A stretch of 64,000 nt of DNA from Ornithinicoccus hortensis (GTDB lineage: Bacteria > Actinomycetota > Actinomycetes > Actinomycetales > Dermatophilaceae): contig NZ_VFOP01000001.1 in NCBI RefSeq assembly GCF_006716185.1, forward strand, positions 3,410,001 to 3,474,000, read 5' to 3'. The translations under genes and the position numbers were made by a program. Shown piece by piece: positions 17,350 through 26,100 of the stretch. The first letter of the stretch is position 1; each line of letters starts with the position of its first letter. Below the pieces are notes generated by a model, which had not been told where the DNA came from, did no database searches, and was given only the letters and a program-made list of their open reading frames with translations.

Positions 17350-20033
17350 CACCCCGCGCCACGCCGGGGCTGGACCCGGCGTGGTCACGCACCGTCCGCT
17401 CCCCCGACGCCGAGGGTGTCCCGCGCACCTGGCACGTCCTGGACAACCTGGCCCAGTTGCAGGAGCGGGGCGAGCAGGTGGTCGGCACCGTCGTCTGCGT
17501 GCACGGCAACCCGACGTGGTCCTACCTGTGGCGCCGCGTCCTGGCCCAGGCGCCCCCCGGGTGGCGCGTGGTCGCCCCGGACCACCTCGGGATGGGGTGG
17601 TCCGAACGGCTCACCGACCCGCGCGGCCTCGGCCAGCGGATCGCCGACCTCGACGCCCTCACCACCACCCTCGGGGTGTCCGGGCCCGTCGTGCTGCTGG
17701 CGCACGACTGGGGAGGTCCGATCGGGCTGGGCTGGGCGCTGCGGCAGCGCACCGACCTGGCGGGGGTGGTGCTCACCAACACGGCCGTGCACCAGCCGTC
17801 GGACGCCGCCTTCCCCGCCGCCATCCGGGTGGCGCACAGCTCGGCGATGCTCGACCTGGTGTGCCGCCGCACCCCGGCCTTCGTCCGGGCGGCGACCGCC
17901 ACATGCCGGCCCGCGCTCCCGGCCCCGGTCCGGGACGCCTTCGCCGCGCCGTACGCCACCGCGGGCCGCCGTCAGGCGGTCGCCGACTTCGTCGCCGACA
18001 TCCCGTTCCGGTCCGGCCACCCCAGCGCCCCCGTCCTGGACGACATCGCCGGCCGCCTGTCCTCCGAGCTTGCCGACGTCCCCACCCTCCTGGTGTGGGG
18101 CCCCCGCGACCCGGTGTTCTCCCAGCGCTACCTCGAGGACCTGCTGCGCCGCCTCCCCCACGCCGACGTCCACCGCTACCAGGACGCCTCCCACCTGGTC
18201 CTGGAGGACCGCCCCGAGGGCGTCGACCTGATCTGGTCCTGGATCGAGGGGTCCGTCGGAGCTGCAGGATTATCGGGTGACCCGATAATCCTGCCCTTCG
18301 GGGCAGAAGCTTCCCGGGACGAAGCGCCAGGTTCCGGGGTGAAGCAACCGGACAGCGCCCCCGGGGTCCCGATCAGGGTCGACACCACCCACCCGGACGA
18401 CACGTCCATCGCCGAGCTCACCGACCACGGCCGCACCATCACCTTCGGGGCACTGGCCGAGCGCGTGGCGGCCGTGGCGGCGGCGCTGCACGCCCGCGGG
18501 GTGCGCGAGGGAGACCGGGTCGCGGTGCTGGTGCCTCCGGGGATCGACCTCACCACGCTGGTGTATGCCGTGTGGCGGCTGGGCGGGGTCATCGTGGTCG
18601 CCGACGCCGGGCTGGGGCTGCGTCGCCTCGGCGGCGCCCTGCGCGGCGCGGGGCCCGACCACGTCGTCGGGATCGGCAAGGCGCTGCTGCTGGCCCGCGG
18701 GACCCGCGTGCCCGGCCAGCGGATCCGGTTCGACACCGCCGACGCCGACACCCTGGCCCTCGAGGGAGCGGCCCTGCCCCCCGCCCCGGAGCCCGCGGCG
18801 GACGCGGAGGCGGACGGGGCGATCCTGTTCACCTCCGGCGCGACCGGCCCACCCAAGGGGGTGATCTACACCCGGGGCCGGTTGGAGGCCCAGGTCGCCC
18901 TGCTGCGGGACACCTTCGACCTCGTGCCCGGCGACCGGCTGGTCGCGGCGTTCGCCCCGTTCGCCCTCTACGGGCCCGCGCTCGGGCTGGGCTCGGCCGT
19001 CCCGGACATGGACGTCACGGCCCCCCACACGCTCACCGCGGCCGCGCTGGCCGAGGCGGTCGCGGCCGTCCGGGCCAGCGTGGTCTTCGCCTCCCCCGCG
19101 GCGCTGCGCAACGTGGTGGCCACCGCCGACGACCTGACCCGGCGGCAGGCACACGCCCTCCAGCGGCCGCGCCTGGTGCTCTCCGCCGGTGCCCCCGTGC
19201 CGGTGGCGCTGCTCCACCGGGTCCGCGCCCTGCTGCCGCACGCGGCGACCCACACGCCCTACGGCATGACCGAGGCGCTGCCCGTCGCCACGATCGACCC
19301 GACGACCGGTGACCCCACGGACACCACCGACACCGACCCGGCCACCGGCGAACCCGACGGACCCGGCGGCGTGTGCGTCGGCATACCGGTGGACCGCGTC
19401 GAGGTGCGGATCGCCCCGCTGGACGCCGAGGGCCGGGCCGGGGACGGGTTGACCGACGAGGTCGGCGTCACCGGCGAGATCGTGGTGCGCGGCCCGCACA
19501 CCAAGGCCCGGTACGACCGCCTCTGGGGCACCCAGCAGGCCAGCGAGCGACCCGCCGGGTGGCACCGCACGGGCGACGTCGGCGAGCTCGACGACCGGGG
19601 CCGGCTCTGGGTGCAGGGCCGGCTGGTGCACGTGGTGTCCACCCCGGACGGCCCGGTGACCCCGTATGCCGTGGAGCACCGGATCGAGCGCCTGGACGGC
19701 GTCAGCGCCGCCGCCGTGGTCGGGGTCGGCCCCCGGGGCACGCAACAGGTGGTCGCGGTGGTCGTCCCGGAGGAGCGGATCGCCTCGGGTCTGCGGCGGC
19801 TCGGGGGGACCCCGCTCGCCGGCGCCGACCTCGCCGCCCGAGTGCGGGAGACCGCCGGCGTGCCCGTCGCGGCCGTGCTCCTGCGGGACTGGCTGCCGGT
19901 CGACGTGCGGCACGCCTCGAAGGTCGACCGCGGCGCGCTGGCCGTCTGGGCGACCCGCCTGCTGCACGACCGTCCGGCCGCCCGGGCACTGGCCCGCCGT
20001 TCCGGCCAGGCCCCGGCCACCAAGAGCCGCTGA
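17346..20033 (+). CDS. oleBC: OleBC fusion: beta-lactone decarboxylase plus beta-lactone synthetase
   Basis: 895 residues. OleB part (1-305): alpha/beta hydrolase of the haloalkane-dehalogenase type with nucleophile Asp121 in HDWGG and His283; in olefin pathways it removes CO2 from a beta-lactone to give a cis-alkene. OleC part (about 340-895): acyl-AMP-ligase fold with the P-loop LFTSGATGPPKG (495-505); it activates the 2-alkyl-3-hydroxy acid and closes the beta-lactone. Fused OleBC is known from Micrococcus relatives. The linker (residues 306-334) is encoded by a copy of the dispersed palindromic repeat described at 18262. GTG start overlapping the oleA stop; stop overlapping the oleD ATG (TGATG). 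Confidence 0.92.
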   Translation: MTPRATPGLDPAWSRTVRSPDAEGVPRTWHVLDNLAQLQERGEQVVGTVVCVHGNPTWSYLWRRVLAQAPPGWRVVAPDHLGMGWSERLTDPRGLGQRIADLDALTTTLGVSGPVVLLAHDWGGPIGLGWALRQRTDLAGVVLTNTAVHQPSDAAFPAAIRVAHSSAMLDLVCRRTPAFVRAATATCRPALPAPVRDAFAAPYATAGRRQAVADFVADIPFRSGHPSAPVLDDIAGRLSSELADVPTLLVWGPRDPVFSQRYLEDLLRRLPHADVHRYQDASHLVLEDRPEGVDLIWSWIEGSVGAAGLSGDPIILPFGAEASRDEAPGSGVKQPDSAPGVPIRVDTTHPDDTSIAELTDHGRTITFGALAERVAAVAAALHARGVREGDRVAVLVPPGIDLTTLVYAVWRLGGVIVVADAGLGLRRLGGALRGAGPDHVVGIGKALLLARGTRVPGQRIRFDTADADTLALEGAALPPAPEPAADAEADGAILFTSGATGPPKGVIYTRGRLEAQVALLRDTFDLVPGDRLVAAFAPFALYGPALGLGSAVPDMDVTAPHTLTAAALAEAVAAVRASVVFASPAALRNVVATADDLTRRQAHALQRPRLVLSAGAPVPVALLHRVRALLPHAATHTPYGMTEALPVATIDPTTGDPTDTTDTDPATGEPDGPGGVCVGIPVDRVEVRIAPLDAEGRAGDGLTDEVGVTGEIVVRGPHTKARYDRLWGTQQASERPAGWHRTGDVGELDDRGRLWVQGRLVHVVSTPDGPVTPYAVEHRIERLDGVSAAAVVGVGPRGTQQVVAVVVPEERIASGLRRLGGTPLAGADLAARVRETAGVPVAAVLLRDWLPVDVRHASKVDRGALAVWATRLLHDRPAARALARRSGQAPATKSR
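18262..18347. repeat. Dispersed MITE-like palindromic repeat, copy A (inside oleBC)
   Basis: Begins with the palindrome arm CTGCAGGATTATCGGGT, a single G, then the complementary arm. The rest matches, in reverse orientation, the copies at 35575 and 48428 (gcgccaggttccgggg core). Translated in frame without a stop, it forms the OleB-OleC linker. Confidence 0.85.
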
Positions 20034-21010
20034 TGCGGGTCCTCGTCACCGGCGCCAGCGGGATGCTGGGCCGCGCCACCGCCGACCAGCTGGCCGCGCG
20101 GGGCGACGAGGTCACCGTGATGCAGCGCCGCCCCTCCGCGGGCGCCCACCGCCAGGTCCTGGGTGACGTCGCCGACCCGGCGGCGGTGGCCCAGGCGGTC
20201 GCCGGCCAGCACGCGGTCGTGCACCTGGCGGCCAAGGTCGACGTCGTCGGGCCGTGGGCCGAGTACGAGCGCACCAACGTGGAGGGCACCGGCCACCTGC
20301 TGCGCGCCGCGCGGCAGGCGGGGGTGCGGCGGTTCGTCCAGGTCTCCTCGCCGTCGGTGGCCCACGCCGGCCGGTCGCTGACCGGTGTCGGCGCAGGCCC
20401 CGCGGACCCCGAGCACGCACGGGGCAACTACGCCCGGAGCAAGGCCGCGGCCGAGCTCCTGGCGCTGTCCGCGGACGCCTCCGGCTTCGCCGTCACCGCG
20501 GTGCGCCCCCACCTGGTGTGGGGACCGGGCGACACCCAGCTCGTCGGGCGGATCCTGCAGCGGGCCCACGAGGGCCGCCTGCCGCTGCTGGGGCGGGGCA
20601 CCCCGCTGGTGGACACGACCTACATCAGCAACGCCGCCGACGCGCTGGTCGCGGCGCTGGACCGGATCGGGGACGCCCACGGGCAGGCCTTCGTGGTCAC
20701 CAACGGCGAGCCGCGCCCGATCGGGGAACTGATCGCCGACATCTGCCGGGCGGGCGGCGCCCCCGTCCCCCGGCTGCGGATCCCGCCCCGCCTGGCCTGG
20801 GGCGCCGGCGCGCTGGTGGAGGGGGCCATGGCGGTGTGCGCGGCGGTCCCCGCGCTGCCCACGATCACCGAGCCACCGCTGACCCGGTTCCTGGCCGAGC
20901 AGCTCAGCACGGCCCACTGGTTCGACCAGCGGCGCACCCGGGAGGTCCTGGCCTGGACGCCCAGGGTGAGCCTGGACGAGGGGCTGGGCAGGCTGTCGGC
21001 AACCGGCTGA
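20033..21010 (+). CDS. oleD: OleD, 2-alkyl-3-ketoalkanoic acid reductase
   Basis: NADPH-dependent reductase of the extended short-chain dehydrogenase family, which reduces the OleA product to the 2-alkyl-3-hydroxy acid used by OleC. 325 residues. N-terminal dinucleotide loop TGASGMLG (6-13), catalytic YxxxK as Tyr133 and Lys137 (NYARSK), and Ser near 105. The ATG shares its A with the oleBC stop. Together oleA, oleBC and oleD form the full known pathway to internal long-chain monoalkenes. Confidence 0.9.
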   Translation: MRVLVTGASGMLGRATADQLAARGDEVTVMQRRPSAGAHRQVLGDVADPAAVAQAVAGQHAVVHLAAKVDVVGPWAEYERTNVEGTGHLLRAARQAGVRRFVQVSSPSVAHAGRSLTGVGAGPADPEHARGNYARSKAAAELLALSADASGFAVTAVRPHLVWGPGDTQLVGRILQRAHEGRLPLLGRGTPLVDTTYISNAADALVAALDRIGDAHGQAFVVTNGEPRPIGELIADICRAGGAPVPRLRIPPRLAWGAGALVEGAMAVCAAVPALPTITEPPLTRFLAEQLSTAHWFDQRRTREVLAWTPRVSLDEGLGRLSATG

Positions 21011-21057
21011 GGTTTCGGATACCGTGGGTACCCAGTACTTGGACCGACGTGAGGGTC

Positions 21058-22131
21058 ATGAGCGACACAGCAGCACTGGCACGAGGCCTCGCCGTCAGGG
21101 CCGCCTACGGGGGCGGGACACTGGCGGTCGCGGGCCTACTCGGCGTCGGCCTGTTGCGGGCCCAGGTTGCGATCGCCAAGCACGTCATCGGGGACACCCC
21201 CGGCTTCTCCCATGACGACGAGGGCAGCTACGGCGCGGGCATCGGCGACCCCCACCGGATCCTCGTGCTCGGGGACAGCACCGCGGCCGGGGTGGGCGCC
21301 GGCAGCTCCCAGCACACCATCGGGGCAACCATCGCCACGGGTGTCGCGGCCCTCTCGGGCCGGCCCGTGGAGCTGCGCAACGTCTCCCGCAGCGGCGCCA
21401 CCTCCCCGCAGCTGATCGCGCAGACGGACCGCGGGCTGGCGGCCATGCCGGAGCCCGAGGTGGTCGTCATCATGATCGGCGCGAACGACGTCAAGGAGCG
21501 GATCGACCAGGACTACGCGGTCCGCTGCCTGTCCGAGACGGTGCACCGGCTGCGCGCGGCGGGCGCCGAGGTCGTCGTCGGGACCTGCCCGGACATGGGC
21601 ACCATCCGACCGATCCCCCAGCCGCTGCGCTCCCTGGTCCAACGGTGGAGCCGTGACCTGGCCGCAGCCCAGACCGTCGGCGTCGTGCAGGCCGGCGGGC
21701 GCAGCGTCTCGCTGGGCGACCTGCTCGGGCAGGAGTTCTGGGAACAGCCCGCGGAGATGTTCAGCGAGGACCGGTTCCACCCCTCCGCCGCCGGGTATGC
21801 CCGGGCCGCCGCTGTCCTGTTGCCGAGCGTCTGCGACGCCCTGGGGATGCTCACGCCGGACACCGGGCGCGCCCCCGACCACCACCGTGGGGAGCGGGTG
21901 GAGCCGCTGGTCACCGCCGCGGCCCGGGCCGCTCGCGAGCCCGGCAGCGAGGTCACGCCCGTCGAGGCCGAGGGCCACGGACGGCACGAGCGCAGCCGGT
22001 GGGCCCAGCTGCTGCGGCGCCACGGCGCCGACGTCGCGGGGTCCCGGGACGGCACGCCTCCCGACCCACCAGCGCCCGGGGCGGCGGACGGGGCCACCGC
22101 GGCCGGTGACGAGGCCGACGCACCCGGCTGA
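21058..22131 (+). CDS. SGNH-hydrolase (GDSL esterase/lipase family) with N-terminal membrane anchor
   Basis: 357 residues. A hydrophobic stretch (about 17-38) suggests a signal anchor. SGNH blocks: GDSTAAG with nucleophile Ser74, Gly in the NVSRSGAT block, GAND with Asn143, and DRFHP with Asp238 and His241. The last 90 residues are hydrophilic and low in complexity. It lies 47 bases after oleD on the same strand, so it may be co-expressed and act on lipids, but no direct link to olefin synthesis is known to me. ATG at 21058 with GAGGG upstream. Confidence 0.8.
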   Translation: MSDTAALARGLAVRAAYGGGTLAVAGLLGVGLLRAQVAIAKHVIGDTPGFSHDDEGSYGAGIGDPHRILVLGDSTAAGVGAGSSQHTIGATIATGVAALSGRPVELRNVSRSGATSPQLIAQTDRGLAAMPEPEVVVIMIGANDVKERIDQDYAVRCLSETVHRLRAAGAEVVVGTCPDMGTIRPIPQPLRSLVQRWSRDLAAAQTVGVVQAGGRSVSLGDLLGQEFWEQPAEMFSEDRFHPSAAGYARAAAVLLPSVCDALGMLTPDTGRAPDHHRGERVEPLVTAAARAAREPGSEVTPVEAEGHGRHERSRWAQLLRRHGADVAGSRDGTPPDPPAPGAADGATAAGDEADAPG

Positions 22132-22166
22132 CGACATACCCCTGGGAGCCCGTCTCCCCCGGCGCC

Positions 22167-22172
22167 TAGACT
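22167..22172 (+). promoter_or_regulatory. Candidate -10 element of the thiolase gene
   Basis: TAGACT, a close match to the actinobacterial -10, lies 37 bases upstream of the thiolase ATG. GGAGG at 22200-22204 is its ribosome site. Confidence 0.45.
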
Positions 22173-22208
22173 CGGCGCAGAGCCCAGCCCATCAACCCTG
22201 GAGGACCC

Positions 22209-23432
22209 ATGCCCGAGGCCGTCATCGTCGCCGCAGCCCGCACCCCGATCGGACGGGCCTTCAAGGGCTCGCTGACCAGCGTGCGCCCCGACGACCTCGC
22301 CGCGGGCGTCATCCGCGCGGCGCTGGACCAGGTGCCGGACCTGGACCCGGGCCTCGTCGAGGACCTCTACCTGGGCTGCGCCGAGCCGTGGGGCGAGCAC
22401 GGCTCCAACATGGCCCGCGTGGTGTCCGTGCTGCTCGGGCTGGACCAGCTGCCGGCCTCGACCGTCAACCGGTTCTGCGCCTCCTCGGTGCAGACCACCC
22501 GGATGGCCTTCCACGCGATCAAGGCCGGGGAGGGAGACATCTTCATCAGCGCCGGGGTCGAGTGCGTCTCCCGCTACGTCGACTTCGCCGGCGCGGGCGG
22601 CAGCAAGGCCGACTGGCAGAACCCCGTGTTCGCCGACGCACAGGCCCGCAGCGCCGCGATCGCCGCGTCCAACGAGACGTGGACCGACCCCCGGGAGCAG
22701 GGGCTGCTGCCCGACATCTACCTGGCCATGGGGCAGACGGCCGAGAACGTCGCCACCTCCCGCGGGATCAGCCGCGAGCGGCAGGACGAGTGGGGGGTGA
22801 CCAGCCAGAACCGCGCCGAGGCCGCGATCGCCGCCGGCGTCTTCGAGCGGGAGATCGCCCCGGTGACGCTGGCCGACGGGACCGTGGTCAGCACCGACGA
22901 CGGCCCCCGCGCCGGCGTCACCCTGGAGAAGGTCTCGACCCTGCAGCCGGTCTTCCGGGAGGACGGCACCATCACGGCGGGCAACTGCTGCCCGCTCAAC
23001 GACGGCGCCGCCGCCCTGGTCGTGATGAGCGACACCAAGGCCAAGGAGCTGGGGCTCACCCCGCTGGCCCGGGTGGTCTCCACGGGCGTCTCGGCGCTGT
23101 CCCCCGAGATCATGGGCCTGGGCCCGGTCGAGGCCTCCCGGCAGGCGCTGGCCCGCGCCGGGATGACCATCGCGGACATGGACCTCTACGAGATCAACGA
23201 GGCGTTCGCCGCGCAGGTGCTGCCCTCGGCCGACGACCTGGGCATGGACTTCGACAAGCTCAACGTGCACGGCGGTGCGATCGCCCTGGGCCACCCGTTC
23301 GGTTCCACCGGCGCCCGGATCAGCACCACCCTGATCAACGGGCTGCGCACCCACGACGGCCAGTTCGGGCTGGAGACCATGTGCGTCGGCGGCGGTCAGG
23401 GCATGGCGATCGTGCTGGAGCGCCTTTCCTGA
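22209..23432 (+). CDS. Acetyl-CoA C-acyltransferase (thiolase)
   Basis: 407 residues. Catalyses thiolytic cleavage of 3-ketoacyl-CoA or the reverse condensation. Active-site residues are all visible: nucleophile Cys90 (NRFCASS), His362 (GHPFG) and Cys392 (MCVGGGQG). The N-terminal ARTPIG is typical of FadA/AtoB thiolases. It has its own likely promoter and is not obviously coupled to the ole genes, but it could affect the same acyl-CoA pool. Degradative and biosynthetic roles cannot be separated from sequence. Convergent with the MFS gene only three bases away. Confidence 0.92.
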   Translation: MPEAVIVAAARTPIGRAFKGSLTSVRPDDLAAGVIRAALDQVPDLDPGLVEDLYLGCAEPWGEHGSNMARVVSVLLGLDQLPASTVNRFCASSVQTTRMAFHAIKAGEGDIFISAGVECVSRYVDFAGAGGSKADWQNPVFADAQARSAAIAASNETWTDPREQGLLPDIYLAMGQTAENVATSRGISRERQDEWGVTSQNRAEAAIAAGVFEREIAPVTLADGTVVSTDDGPRAGVTLEKVSTLQPVFREDGTITAGNCCPLNDGAAALVVMSDTKAKELGLTPLARVVSTGVSALSPEIMGLGPVEASRQALARAGMTIADMDLYEINEAFAAQVLPSADDLGMDFDKLNVHGGAIALGHPFGSTGARISTTLINGLRTHDGQFGLETMCVGGGQGMAIVLERLS

Positions 23433-23435
23433 CGG

Positions 23436-24674
23436 TCAGTCCGGCGGGCCGACCGCCGAGTCCTCGCGGTCGTCCCGGGACTCGGGGTCCGGGACGTCCC
23501 GGACCCCCAGCGAGTCCAGGGCCAGCGGCCCCAGGTAGGCCTCCGTGGCGATGAGGCCGGCGAAGACCAGGCAGGTAGCGGCCCACGGGGCGTGGTCGTA
23601 GAGCACGCCCGCCAGCACCCCACCGGCTGCCGAGCCGAGGAAGACCGCGTTGCCGACCAGGCTCATCGCCGTCCCCACCCGTTCCCCGGCGGACTCCGTG
23701 ACCGCGGCGTCGGTGATCGGCGACAGGGCCGCCCAGGAGGCGCCGGTCAGCACCCAGAGGACCGCGATGGTCACCGGGTCGGGGGCGAAGGCGAGGGACC
23801 CGGCGCAGACCGCCGAGGCCAGGCTCGCCACGACGAAGGTCGCCCGGCGACCAAACCGGCGGACCAGGCCGTGCAGGGGCCGTGGGAGGACGGTCATCGC
23901 GATCCCGCCGGGGAGGAAGACCAGCGCGATCTGGTGGACGTCGAGGTCAAAGGACCGTTGCAGGTGCAGCAGGAGCAACAGGCCGACACCGGCCGCGGCC
24001 AGCCCGGAGAGCGCCTCGGTGGCCAGCAGCACCCGGAAGCGGCGTAGGCCGCCGGGCACCGGGGTGGGACGCCGGCGGGGCTGCGCGGTCCGCCCGGCAT
24101 ACGCCAGGATGCCGGACCCGACCAGGCACACCGCGGCGAGGACCAGGAACACCCCGCGGAAGTCCAGCGCCGGCAGCAGCACCATCGCCGGGACCCAGAA
24201 GAACCAGGACCCGAAGGCGACGGCCGAGTAGAGCGAGGCGAAGGCGCCGTCGTCCTCGGCCAGGTACTCGGAGACGATGGCCCTGACCGTGACCCAGAAC
24301 ACCGCGCCACCGGCCCCACCGACTGCGGCCGCCGCGTAGGCCAAGTCGAAGGTGGGGGTCAGGGCGTATCCCGCGAGGCCGAGCCCGAAGAGGCCGGCTC
24401 CCAGGGCGGCGGTCCGTGGTCGGTTGCGGGTGTCCGCGAGCCAGCCGGCGACCGGACGGGCGAGCACCGAGGCCACCAGTTCCACCGCCAGCAGGACCCC
24501 GATCGCCGTCCCGGAGGCCCCGAAGGCGGACCCGGCCCACAGCGGCACCAGGAAGTCCAGGATCTCGCCGGACCCGCCGATGAGGACCGCCCCGCGGATC
24601 GCGGCCCGCCGGCGACCTGCCGGACGCGCGTCCTCGCGCACCTGCCCACCCCCGGTCGTCCTCACCGGCCCCAT
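23436..24674 (-). CDS. MFS transporter
   Basis: 412 residues with twelve predicted membrane helices in two six-helix halves and a loop after helix 2 containing GWLADTRNRPRT, the MFS motif A. The C-terminus is hydrophilic and acidic. A drug or metabolite efflux role is likely by family, but no substrate can be read from the sequence. The N-terminal 25 residues are hydrophilic and the start may be further in. It stands alone between the thiolase and a small hypothetical gene. Confidence 0.8.
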   Translation of the reverse strand: MGPVRTTGGGQVREDARPAGRRRAAIRGAVLIGGSGEILDFLVPLWAGSAFGASGTAIGVLLAVELVASVLARPVAGWLADTRNRPRTAALGAGLFGLGLAGYALTPTFDLAYAAAAVGGAGGAVFWVTVRAIVSEYLAEDDGAFASLYSAVAFGSWFFWVPAMVLLPALDFRGVFLVLAAVCLVGSGILAYAGRTAQPRRRPTPVPGGLRRFRVLLATEALSGLAAAGVGLLLLLHLQRSFDLDVHQIALVFLPGGIAMTVLPRPLHGLVRRFGRRATFVVASLASAVCAGSLAFAPDPVTIAVLWVLTGASWAALSPITDAAVTESAGERVGTAMSLVGNAVFLGSAAGGVLAGVLYDHAPWAATCLVFAGLIATEAYLGPLALDSLGVRDVPDPESRDDREDSAVGPPD

Positions 24675-24726
24675 CGTGCCAGCGGCGGGCCCCCTGGACC
24701 CATGACAGGTGTCACCGAGAAGATCG

Positions 24727-25029
24727 CTAGAGGCTGCGCCGAAGCGCGGTGAGACGGGCGGCGAGCTCCTTGGTGGGTAGGCCCGCCTGCTGGTGGTCGT
24801 AGACCATCACCTTCAGCTGCTCCAGCAGCACGGCCGGCCCCAGGTCGGGCACCTCCACCCTGGCCCGCCCCTCGGCGTCGGCCACGCCGTCGGCCAGGGT
24901 CTGCACCAGGTCACGCACCACCGGGACACGAGAAAGCGCGTGGTCCAGCGGCAGCTGCTGCCACCGCCGGACCACGCGCTCCAGCTCGGTCCCGACCGTC
25001 TCGTGCGCCGCACCAGGGGTCGGGGTCAC
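24727..25029 (-). CDS. Conserved small cytosolic protein of unknown function
   Basis: 100 residues, alpha-helical and soluble, with no cysteine. It ends RLTALRRSL and has a central VEVPDLGPAVLLEQLKVMVYD segment. I do not recognise a domain. GTG start overlapping the region just after the Bax-inhibitor stop (two-base gap), so it is probably co-transcribed with that membrane protein. Confidence 0.6.
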   Translation of the reverse strand: MTPTPGAAHETVGTELERVVRRWQQLPLDHALSRVPVVRDLVQTLADGVADAEGRARVEVPDLGPAVLLEQLKVMVYDHQQAGLPTKELAARLTALRRSL

Positions 25030-25030
25030 C

Positions 25031-25927
25031 TCAGTCGCTCTGCAGGATCGCGAAGAGGCGCAGGAACTCGATGTAGAGCCACACCAGGCTGGCGATCAGC
25101 CCGTGGCCCATCAGCCAGGAGTACTGCTCCGGCGCCCCGGCCTTGACCCCACGGTCGATGGAGTCGAAGTCCACCGCCAGCGAGTAGGAGGCCAGGCCGA
25201 CACCCAGGATCGAGATGAGCCAGCCGAACTGGCTGCCGAACAGGCCCCAGCCGTCGCCGAAGCCCATGAAGCTCGCACCGAGGTTGACCAGCAGGAACAC
25301 CAGGTAGCCCATGGCGGCCATGCCGAAGATGCGGCGCGACTTGCTGGTGACCTTGATGAAGCCGATCTTCCAGGCCAGGAACATGCCGGCCGCGGTGGCC
25401 ATGGTGGCCACGACCGCCGTGGTGACCACGCCGTTGTAGAGGGAGTTGAAGGTCACGCTCACGGCGCCCAGGAACAGGCCCTGGAGCACGGCGTGCACCA
25501 CGATCAGCGGGACGCTGACGGTCTTCTTGAAGGCGATCGCGAAGCTCAGGCCGAGCGAGCCGAACATACCGAGCATCCAGATCGGCATCCCGAGCTCGGG
25601 CTGGGCACCCACGACGAACCAGGACCCGGCGGCGAAGGCCAGCACGATCCCGAAGATCATCATGGACTTCATCACGACGTCGTCGATGGTCAGACGTCCG
25701 GTCTGGGCCGGGCCGGCCGGCGGCTGCTGGTACATCTGCTCCAGCTGCTGCGGCGACATCGTCTCGGACGGGCCGGGGTACCCCATGGGGGCGCCCTGCT
25801 GCGGCCCTCCCTGCGGGGCGTATCCCGGGTGCTGCTGGGGGTTCTGAGACTGCTGCGGGGCGTTGCCGAAGCCGGCGTAGCCCTGCGTCTCCTTGTCGAT
25901 CCGGTTGAATACGGGGTTAGTTGCCAT
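25031..25927 (-). CDS. Bax inhibitor-1/YccA family membrane protein
   Basis: 298 residues. The first 85 residues are Gln/Pro/Gly-rich and hydrophilic; seven hydrophobic helices follow in the pattern of the BI-1 (TMBIM) family, including the C-terminal YIEFLRLFAIL stretch usual in actinobacterial members. Some relatives are pH-sensitive calcium leak channels; a physiological role here is unknown. The ATG at 25927 is chosen because AGGAGG lies seven bases upstream; a longer frame to 25966 has no such site. Confidence 0.85.
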   Translation of the reverse strand: MATNPVFNRIDKETQGYAGFGNAPQQSQNPQQHPGYAPQGGPQQGAPMGYPGPSETMSPQQLEQMYQQPPAGPAQTGRLTIDDVVMKSMMIFGIVLAFAAGSWFVVGAQPELGMPIWMLGMFGSLGLSFAIAFKKTVSVPLIVVHAVLQGLFLGAVSVTFNSLYNGVVTTAVVATMATAAGMFLAWKIGFIKVTSKSRRIFGMAAMGYLVFLLVNLGASFMGFGDGWGLFGSQFGWLISILGVGLASYSLAVDFDSIDRGVKAGAPEQYSWLMGHGLIASLVWLYIEFLRLFAILQSD

Positions 25928-26018
25928 GCGGCCCTCCTGAGGGTCGGCAAAGGTCACGTCTGTCACAGTCTAGAGCGTGTGGGGAGGCCACGGTGTTCCC
26001 ATCCGCCACATTTTTCTC

Positions 26019-26048
26019 TTGGCCGCTGTCGGTATGGCGGGATAGCCT
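26019..26048 (+). promoter_or_regulatory. Candidate promoter of the M14 carboxypeptidase gene
   Basis: TTGGCC (26019-26024) and TAGCCT (26043-26048) with an 18-base spacer, about 50 bases upstream of the ATG. Confidence 0.35.
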
Positions 26049-26100
26049 GCTCTGACTCGGGTTTCGGGGAGCCGCCGTGTCAGCTTGGGAAGGAGCCGGT

